Translations under genes and position numbers: made by a program
The notes under the pieces: model-generated
Databases searched by the model: none
What the model was told of the DNA's origin: nothing
Seen by the model: only the letters and a program-made list of their open reading frames with translations
Shown here: piece by piece, positions 38,313 through 48,220 of the stretch
Numbering within the stretch: position 1 is the stretch's first letter
Layout: each line of letters starts with the position of its first letter
Source of the DNA: Brachypodium distachyon
Taxonomy: Eukaryota > Streptophyta > Magnoliopsida > Poales > Poaceae
Direction: 5' to 3'
Length of the DNA: 64,000 bases
NCBI RefSeq assembly: GCF_000005505.3
Contig: NC_016131.3
Span: 27,519,001 to 27,583,000 of the forward strand

Positions 38313-40100
38313 AGAAGGTAAATCATATTCTCCTTGGATTGGTTCCAATCTAGGTAGATCTCTGGTCAGCCGCAAGCTAGACACAATTTCTTTTTCTGCG
38401 GTACATCTAAACTACTCAGTTCTGTAAAAAATGGTATTCTCGTTGTTTTATCTTATTGTAATGCCCCTCTTACACCAGTCTACTATAACTACTTTGGTTG
38501 CTTGGATGCCACCTGTGCTTGGACCCTTTTACTCCTACAAATTTCTTGTGCCACTAAACGAGCCCTAAAAGTATGTATTCACAGAATTGATAAAGAGCTC
38601 CTTGCAAACAGCAAAACATGTTATTGAATAGTTCAGGAAAAGGTGAACTTGCTAGACGGCTACAACTACACAATTTAAGCTACGCCATAAGATTGTCAAT
38701 TGCCATTGCCAATACTGTAGTTGAATCAGAAGACATGTCCTAATAATGTACCATGTACTCTTCCCAGCAACCTGATGGATGCTAGATATCTCATTAAGCA
38801 ATTTGCTCAGTTAGACATTGAAGCTAGATCTCATATTCCAGAGTCATTTTTTGTGTAGCCACTTGCCTAGCGTACCTACCCTTTACTTTACTAGTGGCCT
38901 TTTCTAGTTCCATTTTCTTCATGTTATTCTCTCGTTATTCTAAACCGGAATATTAAGTGAAACCTGAAGCCATGTGCCATTGGGATACACAGTATTTCAG
39001 CTTGATGGGTTCCAAATATTTGCCTTCAACCGTTGCCTTCCTTTCCCTTGTATTTGTTAGCTGCTTCTTGGCATCATGATCCTTCTTTTTTGGTAATAGA
39101 TAGAAGGTATCAAGGTATGGAACCTAGAAAGGTCTGATTTTGCTAACTGCACACTTGCATACTGTTTTGGTGCCTCTAGGTGGAAAATGCGCAGCATCCC
39201 AAATGCACTTCCCTAGAAGCTTAACATGCTTGTTTTAACAACTAGTTTGATTTTGATGTACAGAATAAAGTAAGCAGCCAGGTTAAAGTAATGCCAATTT
39301 TAGCATATGGAAAAAAAACATGTAATTATGCTTGCGTCCTGGGCCAAATTAGCCCGTCTTCTCCTTCCACGGTCGATTCTCTCCGTTAATTGCGCGTTGG
39401 TCTGCTCTGATTCGACCCGTTCCCTACAAGCCTGCCCTTGTTTTCTTGTTTTTTTATGCTCAACTGATCATTTGTACAGAGAACTATGGCTGGAAGACCA
39501 TAGACCATAGTAATGATGCATATCCTGACTGCTTTCTTATTTTCATTTGTACAGAGAACTATGGCTAGGAGTCTGGGAGTGTAGAATGTATGACAGAGAA
39601 ATGAGATTACCTGTGGTGAAGGCACAATTGGTAATTTGATCATAACATTTTTTGAGAGACTCATGCGTCCAGAAGGCACAAAACAACCATCGTGTCTCTG
39701 TCCTATTAGCTAAAGGCCTAGCTACAGGTAGGCACTTATATATCCTAATTCTGCTGTAGTATGCTTGCCAATTCATCCACTAGCTAGATTACTTGATGAA
39801 GCTATCAGATGGAAAGAAGTTTCTTCCTGTGACGTTTACTCAAATTATTAAACACAATGAAATATGTAATGTATGTATTTTTCAGTTAGTGTGCCTGGTA
39901 CAATATCTGTGTTGGTTATTTGAACAGTAGATTAAGGACATTTTAATTGTATGATATTATTCAGTTTAGAGTTCTGAATACACATGGCATTCTCCAAATG
40001 TCCAAGTTTTTGTTGTTTCGTTCTTTCTTGAACATGCAAATTAAGGATTTGTGTGTCATTGCATTAAGAAAGAAAAGAGGGAAGAATTTGTGCCCTAGCA
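38313..40100. other. Spacer 3' of FGAM synthase copy
   Basis: No supported gene. A short direct repeat, 'catttgtacagagaactatg', occurs at about 39468 and 39544. Confidence 0.4.
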
Positions 40101-40103
40101 TTT

Positions 40104-40259
40104 GGCAAAGATGACAGTACCAATCAAGGTTAACAGGAAGCTTCCAATGAGGTGTGATATGTGCTCATACTATTGGTCTGAGGCAAAGATGACAGTACCA
40201 ATCAAGGTTAACAGGAAGCTTCCAATGAGGTGTGATATGTGCTCATACTATTGGTCTGC
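40104..40259 (+). repeat. Perfect 78-bp tandem duplication
   Basis: The unit starting 'ggcaaagatgacagtaccaa' at 40104 is repeated without a visible mismatch from 40182 to 40259. The length is a multiple of three, so the open frame through it (26 codons per unit, CDMCSYYWS) stays open. The coding status of that frame is unknown; the identity of the two units points to a recent duplication. Confidence 0.85.
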
Positions 40260-41080
40260 TACGTTTTGTTTTTCCAGTAGAAACCCCATTTGGCTCCTGA
40301 GATTTTTTCAGTCCCTATGTTACAACAATGAAATGATGCTCCGGCAGCCTTATTGGCACTAATTCAAGACCTGTGTTCTGAAGGTGTGTTCAGGGGAGGT
40401 GATTTCTTGGATGGAGCTATGTCTTTCATTTTTTCCTTGGAACAGAGGCCTCCAGTTCTCTGGGTATTATTTTCTGAAGTAGCTGGTTGTGTTCTGAAGC
40501 ACAGAGTTCTCATGTTTATTTCAGTAGTGATGAGGCTTATTTTGGCAGTTTTTTAAAAGTTAAGTGTGCGAGTACTTTCTGTTAGAAGATGTTTGTTGGA
40601 TGGCATGAAACAATTCGATTTATGTTGGATGACATTAAACAATTCGATGTGTATTGAAAGCGGCGTTGTGACCTTTTTACATGTAATTTCTCTTCCCAGT
40701 TGAAAGGGCCGTTCAGTTTATGCAACAGTCAGAACATTGTTGCTGCTGCATATTGTTGTGTGAAAAAACTGGAGATAGCTGCATTTTCATGCTAAAAGTA
40801 GACATATATGTGAACGGTTAGCCATATACCATATGTGCAATGATGCTGAAATGGTTAACCTTTGTAACCGTTGGAACATGTGGTTTTTTTTATGGATCAG
40901 CAAACTCTCATAGCTTAACCAACATTCAAGCATGCTACGTGTTTGAAGAAATGCCCAGGAGAAGCACAACTGGTGGCTGGAATGGTAACATAGCTTAACC
41001 AGCAAAAGTAAGTCAACAAGAGAGCAGATGTGTGTTCCAAATGTATTGGTAGACCATAAACACATACGAATTTGTATATA
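40260..41080. other. Degenerate stretch before the Ca2+-ATPase remnant
   Basis: Contains a roughly 29-bp imperfect tandem repeat ('tgttggatg(g/a)cat.aaacaattcgat', about 40597-40655). It also has a 29-bp block at 40706-40734 that is identical to part of a Ca2+-ATPase exon at 41415-41443. No complete gene. Confidence 0.5.
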
Positions 41081-41827
41081 TCTAACTGGAGATGGCACAA
41101 ATGATGCCCCAGCACTGCATCAGGTTTGTGAACTACTGATCTGCATAATCATCTATCAAGTTGTGAAGCAATTTTCTGGACGTGTGAAGAACCATCACCC
41201 AGTATTACTTACACAATTCTGTATTTATAGGCCGATATTGGTCTCTCGATGGGCATTCAGGGAACTGAAGTTGCCAAGGAGAGTTCTGATATTATTATCT
41301 TTGGATGACAATTTTGCATCACTTGTGAATGTATGTACGTTACATTCTTGTATTATTCTTCTGCTATGGCAACTCTGATACTGTATTAATTTTGTGGCTT
41401 TAGGTTGTCAGATGGGGCCGTTCAGTTTATGCAACAGTCAGAAGTTCATACAGTTCCAGCTAACTGTTAATGTTGCGGTCTTGATAATTAATTTTGTTTC
41501 TGGTATCAGTTCTGGTGACGTGCCGCTAAATGCTTTCCAGGTTTGAATTCCTAACTATATGCCTGCGAACTTCTAGGTTCTGTTCTCTATGTTTCACTGT
41601 AATTCATTCAAGTGGACTGTCTTTGTGCTCGTATTCTTCAATTATTTATAAGATTATATGAATTGTCCATTCTAATTTCTGCAACTATGGATTATATTTT
41701 TTGTTGGTTTCACCTAGCTTGTTTGCAATTGCTCTGGGTTATTCTAATCATGGATACTCGGAGCACTTGCATTGGCGAGTGAGCCACCTAACAACCATCT
41801 TATGCAGAGACCACCAGTTGGACGGAG
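41080..41827 (+). pseudogene. Type IIB Ca2+-ATPase (ACA-like), exon remnants
   Basis: Four consecutive exon remnants of an autoinhibited plant Ca2+-pumping P-type ATPase. (a) TGDGTNDAPALHQ, ending at about 41121: the Mg2+-binding hinge motif. (b) 41231 to about 41330, ADIGLSMGIQGTEVAKESSD then DDNFASLVN. (c) 41404 to about 41540, VVRWGRSVYA to SSGDVPLNAFQ, including a transmembrane segment. (d) 41729-41827, LLWV.LIMDT to SEPPNNHLMQRPPVGR. Lesions seen: an extra base after SDIII in (b), a missing base after YATVR in (c), a lost frame after LIMDT in (d), and 'gcaa' where the acceptor before (d) should be 'gcag'. Upstream domains (aspartyl phosphorylation site, calmodulin-binding N-terminus) are absent. 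Clearly a truncated, dead copy. Confidence 0.85.
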
Positions 41828-42725
41828 GTTTGTTCTGTTCCTTGCGCTATTGTGGTTCAAATATCTTTCTTTGGTTTGTACTTTGTAGAGATACTTCTGT
41901 TCCCTTGTCTGGCCAAGTTCACAAATTGGAAGTGATTTGTCCTTTTCGTCCTGGCTTGATAAAAAAGAATATGTTTTGTGGACCTAACTATCTGCCTGGA
42001 GTAGTGATGGTACACACGCAATCTTGTGAAGAATTGGTATTTTAATTTTCATTGTTAGATGTAGCTGTGGAAAATGTGCTCGAGCGAGCCTGGAGCCCTT
42101 GTCCTGGGCTTAAGTTTGGCTTGCCTAACAAAATCTCTCATAAATTCCACATATAGGTTTAAGAACTTGTGGGGTCCAACTCTAACCAATGAAGAACATA
42201 ACAGGCAAAAGATTCACCAAGACTTGGGGATCTACTTCATAATCGAAATGCCACTGCTCATTCCCAAGGACATTGAGGTCCTAAGCCCTGATCACTAATC
42301 AAGATTCTAGACCAAAGGAGAAAGTTGCTCACTCAATCATCACCTGCCTGCATTCCAGTGCCTCCATCCTTAGTTTCTTGCATAATGATTCACCTGTCTT
42401 TGCACTCTTTCAGAGTTGAGATTTACTCTTGGGAATTAAGTGCAAAGAGTGTTCGATGACAACCTGATCGAGGAAGGTCTCTTTCCAATACATTCTCCAA
42501 GATTTAGCACAAACAACAGGAGAGTGCACATACTATGCAGGTTTGCATGGTTGTCATTAATTTAATGTCAATATGAGTTTCCAGGATTTTCCGGATGGTT
42601 GGTAAGCTTCTCCTCTTTGAAGTTTTCGTAAGGTACATGATTTAAAATGATTTAAAAGATGACAAACAAAGCTACTGCATCCCATCGATATGCCCTTCCA
42701 GCTGGCGCCGCCGTCAAGGACAAAC
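41828..42725. other. Spacer, no gene seen
   Basis: Follows the Ca2+-ATPase remnant. Possibly contains later introns or exons beyond recognition. No supported feature. Confidence 0.4.
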
Positions 42726-42734
42726 ATACCTCCC

Positions 42735-43170
42735 GAGGGCGGTGAAGATGCGGCACGCCATCATAGTCTGGGTTCTCCAAGAGTATCTCCTACGTCTCCA
42801 GCAAAAGCTTCCCGTCGGTGAGGATCTTGAGCAAGTACCCAAGATCATACATCCCTCCGAACGTCGCCCAAGTAAGCTACGTGGAGTTGGGCGACAACGA
42901 CATCGTGGAGACGCGTTTTTGCTGGAAAGTGATGGAGGCGACGCCCTGAACGCAGGCCAAGTCGAAGTCGGCGCCCTGCGTCCCGAGGATGTTTACAGAC
43001 TCGCGAGCGTGGCGATGCACGCTGACGTCGAAGTCAACAAAATTCTCCGCAGCGGAGGCTTTCATGATGCTGCCAGGGAGGTGGCCGTGGCCGAGAAAGG
43101 CCAGGAGGCTGCCCTGCTCCTCGCAGATTGTGATCCCCAGCGACGCGGAACGACATCTCTCCAATAAGCC
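42735..43170 (-). pseudogene. CAF1-like deadenylase remnant, copy C
   Basis: The longest readable CAF1-like copy. Minus strand: LGITICEEQGSLLAFLGHGH, then ENFVDFDVSVHRHARESVNI and LGTQGADFDLACVQGVASIT in one frame. MYDLGYLLKILTDGKLLLET follows in another, then a stop. The segment MYDLGYLLKILT contains the third catalytic Asp of the CAF1 family. The WEVNF core is altered to ENF. No DTE motif (first two acidic residues) is found upstream and no HQAGSD-like C-terminal motif downstream. Inactive unless the frame breaks are errors. Confidence 0.7.
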
Positions 43171-43690
43171 TGTTCAGTTATCTTCTAATATCCCAATTTA
43201 TCTATTAATCGATCTAAAACTGTTCTTGTGCCAAAAAATATTAACTTGTGACTGTGCCGATGTCCTCAAGACCGGCCTGTTTTTATAGGGCGGCACATAC
43301 GTATCGCATCATTGTAACAAACTTCTCTTCACGCATATATTATTGCATGGTCACTTCATTTTAATTTTTAGGAACTAGCATAAACACTAAGTTGATGATG
43401 GAGCAAACCCTAACAGGCGGCCGGTTGGGAGCTTCCATTCATGCATTCGTGTTGCATGTTTCATATGTGTTGACAAAGTTTAGATTTCATGATAGTGCAA
43501 ACGCGTAATCTGAAGACACGTGCCATGCATGTCATTTGCTGTGTCCAGGACCGATTAGTTTTGCATATGTTCAAGAAGTTAGTGGGTGGATTCACGTGAA
43601 AAACAGAGCATCGATCAGTATATCTATGCTTAACTGGACTACCGTCAACTTGGTCAAAAAAAAAACAAAAACTGGACTACCGTCAAGGCC
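43171..43690. repeat. Upstream repeat of CAF1-like copy C
   Basis: Third copy of the block seen at 30490-31440: 'ttatcttctaatatcccaat', 'gatgtcctcaag', the TATA motif, 'aaacttctcttcacgcat', 'gggagcttccattcatgcat' and the 'ggaccgatta' segment near 43547. Confidence 0.65.
43280..43289 (-). promoter_or_regulatory. Conserved TATA box, CAF1-like copy C
   Basis: CCTATAAAAA on the minus strand. One base differs from copies A, B and F, with the same neighbours on both sides. Confidence 0.45.
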
Positions 43691-43694
43691 ATAT

Positions 43695-44713
43695 GAATGT
43701 TGACGATAGATTCAAAAGAGCTAAACCATGGACCGCGCCCAGCGATCGGTCTTAATTTGTGTGCGACAAAGGATGTATACGCGAATGTGTAGCCGATGTC
43801 CGGTTGGGCCTAATACTAATAGCGGGGTAAGGTCGCTAGGTTGGGGAACGAGGGTAAAAGCAGAACTCAAACCGATCCATGGAATTTTTTTTATGGTAGC
43901 TTGTGAATTGCGAAAACTGGCCTCTCGAATTTTTAGGCTAAAAACAAACATTCACAAATTCCCTTAACATTGCAATCAACTTAAGTATAAAGAGATTTCG
44001 GTGAGAAAAGAGTTTAGTACATGATTTCCTCTAAGGCTAAAATCAAACATTCACAAATTCATACAAAATTTCTGTGAGAAAAGAAAATTACAAATATATA
44101 AATTAATACACAGCGATGGTGTCGTTATTGCACCCATTGATGCAACCTTTGAGGCACACGGCCGCCATAAGGCTAAACACGAACACCACAAGACAAGGTC
44201 GCTCCGGGTAGTGCTTCGGCACGCCGAGGTTCCTCGCCACCCATTTCAGCCCGACACCGCGCAGATCACCCCTCCTGCAGTGTTCCGCCATGTACTTGGC
44301 ATTGAACACCCACCCATGCGCTGCCCTCACCTCGTTGACAAACATTTGCTACCTCTCCAGCAGCGGTTGCCCTGCATGTACCCAAGGTCGTACATCCCTC
44401 CAAACATCGCCCACATGAATGTTCGCTGGTAGATTCAAAGAAGCTAAACCATGGACCGGGCCCAGCGATCGTTACAAGTAGAGTCGTCGAAGTGTGAAGG
44501 AGCGCCACTACAACTTTGCACGTGGCTTCATAGGCGTCGGCGGGCCAATGCTGCCAATATAGCAGGGTAATGTCGCTAGGTTGGGAAACCAGGGCCAATA
44601 TAACAGGATAAGAACTCACACCTATCCATGGAATTTTTTATGGTAGCATATGAATTGCAAAAATTAGCCTCTCGAATCTTAGGCTAAAAACAAACATTAA
44701 CAGATTTCGTTAA
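43695..44713. repeat. Tandem duplication, about 720-740 bp unit
   Basis: The block 'agctaaaccatggaccg' plus 'gcccagcgatcg' (43720 and 44443) recurs with a spacing of about 720 bp. The block 'tccatggaatttttt' ... 'gcctctcgaat' ... 'ggctaaaaacaaacatt' (about 43877-43952 and 44623-44698) recurs with a spacing of about 745 bp. CAF1-like copies D and E belong to the two units. Confidence 0.65.
44105..44445 (-). pseudogene. CAF1-like deadenylase remnant, copy D
   Basis: C-terminal half only. Minus strand: FGGMYDLGY then a frame break, then MFVNEVRAAHGWVFNAKYMA and EHCRRGDLRGVGLKWVARNL, matching the family's FVxxVRxxLxGxVxDxKYMA and GLxxVAxxLxV. The frame ends in a hydrophobic tail (LVVFVFSLMAAVCLKGC) in place of the HQAGSDSLLT segment that carries the last catalytic acid. 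This tail is also not conserved in copy E, so it is probably a frameshift product. Confidence 0.65.
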
Positions 44714-44754
44714 CATCGCATCAAATCAAGTATAACATCGTATCAAGCTCTTGG

Positions 44755-45285
44755 GACCGGAGAGGCAAGGCGGCGCGGCTCTAGGTAGTGCTTCAGCATG
44801 CCAAGGTTCCTCGCCACCCATTTCAGCCCGACACCGCGCAGATCACCCCTCCCTAGTGTTCTGCCATGTATTTGGTGTCGAACACCCGCCCACTGCCAAG
44901 CCAAGCCCTCACCTCGTCCACAAAGATGTCCCTCCTCTCCGGTGAGGATCTTGAGCAGGTACCGAGGTCGTACATCCTTGCAAACATCGCCCATGTAAGC
45001 TTGTTCGAGTTGGATGTCGACGACAACATACATACAAACTTTGTGTCGGAAGGCGGTGGAGGTGACGTCATGCGCGTGGCGGTGGACATCGTCGGCGAAG
45101 GGGACCTCCCAGGACACCTCGATGGTGCAGCCGGTGTGCGTGCCGAGGAAGAGCGGAAGGCGGCCCTAGTTGTCACAGAGCGTTATTCGGCCCTAGTCGT
45201 CGCAAAGCGTTATTCCGAGCTGGATAATGGGGAGCTCGTCCACATTGGCCAGGGCGTAGCGCTCGTCACCTTAAGCTTGTAATCT
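44755..45285 (-). pseudogene. CAF1-like deadenylase remnant, copy E
   Basis: Minus strand: SWEVPFADDVHRHAHDVTST (the WEVxF motif intact), then LTWAMFARMYDLG in another frame, RYLLKILTGEE in a third, and DIFVDEVRAWLGSGRVFDTK plus YMAEH, followed by GLKWVARNLGM. This covers almost the entire recognisable CAF1 core but in three alternating frames, so at least three indels are needed. Near 45165-45195 a short unit ('gttattcggccctagtcgtc') is duplicated. Shares its 3' part with copy D. Confidence 0.7.
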
Positions 45286-45289
45286 TAAG

Positions 45290-46240
45290 GTGAGTTCGCC
45301 GCGATGACGTGCTCCATGGCATAGGTGCTCGAAGAGTGCAGAGAAGAATGGGGTTAGATCATAGATCGTCATTTTTCTTACCTTTCTTCTACTCTTTCTT
45401 CTGTTCTTGCTCTATAACCTTTTTTTTAAGAAAAAACTTTATTACCTCCGATCTCTGCATCTGCATATGGCCTAAAATTTTACATTATTCACGACAACTT
45501 AAAAACACACGACACCATAAAAAACTTGCTCTATGATGTGGTAGAACTACGTGTGTGATAACTTGTTGAATATAATGAGAATAATCCATGTCTCTTATTG
45601 CAAAGATATGGACACACTTCCAAGAGATGCCGCATCTGTACAGGAAGAATAGCATGTGCATGTGGGCACAGGCGCCCGCACGGGAGAGACCGGACAGAGA
45701 CGTCCGTTGTTAATCAACCGTAATTAGTAACAATTAAATGGTAAAATGCGTACTAATCTAATTGATCATATAACTAATTAACCCTAACACCTACAACCAT
45801 CTAAATACCAAAACTTTTTTTTTTAGGAAATCTAAATACCGAGACTTGTCCAAATAAGTCGTTGCAAGTTTACAAGGGACCGGAGGGAGTGAAATGTAGT
45901 CGATAATACAATCAATACAATCCGCCAATTAACTTACATCAGACTATACTAAATTGCTATTGTATCATGCATTTGCCCTCTTCTTATAACTTAAATACAG
46001 AATCAGGCCTATGCACTTAAAATACTACTGTACCATCTTGCCTTGGGCAGCAGCCATCTGTCGTCCAATTTTTCCAATGGAAATTAGTTGATGAATAAAA
46101 TGTGTGATTGGCATGATAAACAGAAAAAAAAAACCTGTTGCTGTAGTTCGTCCCATCATCAGCAGAATCTAGTCTCTGAACGGCGCGGTGATCCCTGTCG
46201 TCCAACATTTTTTTTCCCACTCAAATAAAGCTCATTGAGT
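45290..46240. other. Intergenic, no gene seen
   Basis: AT-rich spacer with 'aggaaatctaaata' and 'gggaccggagggagt' near 45820-45890, probably a decayed Stowaway end. No supported gene. Confidence 0.4.
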
Positions 46241-46249
46241 AAATATATA

Positions 46250-47463
46250 CATGTGCTTCCATACCTCCCGTTGTGAAAACGCCCGCGTCGCTCCTGCGGC
46301 GGCTCGGGCAGAACCCTAGCCGCCGCTGCCTCACTCCTTCAACCCTCCTCTCCCCTCACCGTCGTCGAAGGATGCCGGCGGGCTAAGCCTGCTCGGCGGA
46401 CGGCGGCGGCGGGGCCTTCCCGTGGATTTTGTGGCGTTCCTCGCGGCGGCGGGCGCGCGCATTGGCGCGCGATGGGGGCTGCTGCCGGCGCCAGGCGCGG
46501 CGCAGGAAGGCCGGGGCGGCGGCCCAGGGCGGCTCCACCCGGCGGCGCGGGCTTCGGCTGGCGGAGGCGGTGGCGGGTTCGGTGCTGCTGGGGCGCTGGT
46601 GGCCAAGCCGGCAGTGGATCCGGCGCCGGCGGGTGGCTGGCCCCCGGATCTGGCCGGCGGCCGGCTTGGCCAGCCTCGATGGCGGACGACGGGCTTCTCG
46701 GGAGGCGTTTCGGCAGATCTGGTGCAGTTCGTTCATCTCCCTTCCTCGGGCGTGTGGCTTGGCTCGCCGGCCTCTTGTCGGCGTTGCTACATCGGTGGAT
46801 GCCGGGACGGCGGTTCCGGGTCGCGTCTTGGTTGTCGGGGCAGCCGATCTGGCGTTTTGGAGCGCAGATTTGTCTCGGTCAAGTAGAGTAAGGATGTCGA
46901 GGCGGCGATCTCGGAAGGGGGTGAAGGCGGTTGCTGCGCTGGGCGTAGTCGGGTCTTGGACGCCGGGGCGGCGGCCTCGGACAGCGTTGGTTCTCAGGCG
47001 GTCTGATGTGATGGAAGATGCTGGATTCTTGAGGCGCGCCTCATGTCCACCTGCGTCGTGGCAGCCCAATCCTGCTCCTCTTCGCAGTATTGGTTTCTCT
47101 CCCCTTCGTGCGGTGGTGACGAGTGCGGTTCGGCGGTGCGGTGCTCTGGCGTTGCTTCTCCTGTGCTCCTTTGGAGCCCGTCAAGGTCCTTCAGCTCTCT
47201 CTGGGGAGTCATGCCGGATCTGACTTTCTCAGTGGAGGGGTGATGTGTTCTTCGATTTGGCGGGGTTCTTCTTCAGTTGCATCCGTTGGTGTGTTGGTGT
47301 GTAGGCGGAGTGTTTGTTCGTTGTGTCTTTCCTCCTGTTGTTTGTAGAGGCTTCGTCCTCGTATCTGGTTTTTGTCCGATTTTTCTTAATAAACTGGGCA
47401 ATTCTATTTCTTTTATAATGAAATGCAGGAACCCCGCCCCTTTTGAGATGTCCTAAAAAAAAA
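46250..47463 (+). mobile_element. Probable retroelement fragment with poly-A tail
   Basis: A very GC-rich 5' part (about 70% G+C by eye) grades into a T-rich 3' part with 'ttcttaataaactgggcaat' and ends in a run of A at 47453-47463. This layout is typical of a non-LTR retroelement or retroposed transcript on the plus strand. Open frames (46422-46886, 46429-47223) are Gly/Ala/Arg-rich and carry no domain I recognise; they may be chance readings of GC-rich DNA. No target duplication was identified. Its tail stops only about 25 bp before the recognisable 5' LTR. Confidence 0.45.
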
Positions 47464-47488
47464 ACTTCCGTGTAAATGTACAAAGAGG

Positions 47489-48220
47489 CAAGTACGCCGA
47501 CATCACAGAGTACAACTAACGTTAAGCCGGCATACCCAATGTATGCCGGCGCAGCTAACTTGCTTTATGAGTTTGCAGGACGAGGATGAGCACGTTGTCT
47601 TGGCGGTGGCCGGGATCCCTCAATGATCTTATCCTGGCCACGCGGTGCAGAGTAAAGTAGCGCCATCATCGCTTCAGGAAAAGCGGTCAGCCCCTGTACG
47701 TCGGTGCCAGGTGACCACGCAAAAGAAGCACCGAAAGGGAATCTATGACGGAAGCCGATAGAGGATAGCTGTACCCGCTGCCGGCTGGCAGGAAAAGTAA
47801 AGTTGCCTTGTCCCCTGCGGTGCTGCCTGGAGGGAACCAAACCGCGTGCCCAGTGGAGCCCAAGGATGGTGACATTAGACTCGGCCCACATGGCAGTGTA
47901 CCATGTGCGGCCTATAAATAGAACCTTATCTCTCTGTAGAAAGGGGGACGAGAGCATTCTAGGGTTTTTAACCCTTCTTCTTCTTCCCCAAGAATACAAC
48001 TCAACGAGCACCATTGTAGAGCTTTTCTATCCCGGCTAATACAACAAGGCAGGAGTAAGAGTCTTACCTCTGCAAGAGGGCTCTGAACCTGGGTAGATCT
48101 GTGTGTTCTTGCGTGTTTTGTGCGTGTTCTTCTTCACGTACTCCCTCCTCCGGATCCACCATCGTCCATCGGCCCCAAGTTAAGCCATCCTATGGCATCT
48201 GCCGTGACACCACCACGACA
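47489..48220 (+). repeat. 5' LTR, truncated at its start
   Basis: Aligns with the 3' LTR from 53735 onward. The first ~76 bp of the LTR, present at 53659-53734, are missing here. It contains the promoter TATAAATA (47913-47920) and ends ...CACGACA at 48220. Confidence 0.88.
47913..47920 (+). promoter_or_regulatory. LTR promoter TATA box
   Basis: TATAAATA in the 5' LTR, conserved at 54176-54183 in the 3' LTR. Confidence 0.6.

Noticed and set aside
44105..44345. Hydrophobic C-terminal tail of CAF1-like copy D as a membrane-anchored deadenylase
   Set aside because: The tail follows several frame breaks and is not shared with copy E, so it is most likely read out of frame.
46429..47223. 264-codon ORF in the GC-rich segment before the Tat element
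   Set aside because: Overlapping ORFs of similar length exist in all frames because stops are rare in GC-rich DNA. It is Arg/Gly/Ala-rich and lacks any recognisable motif.
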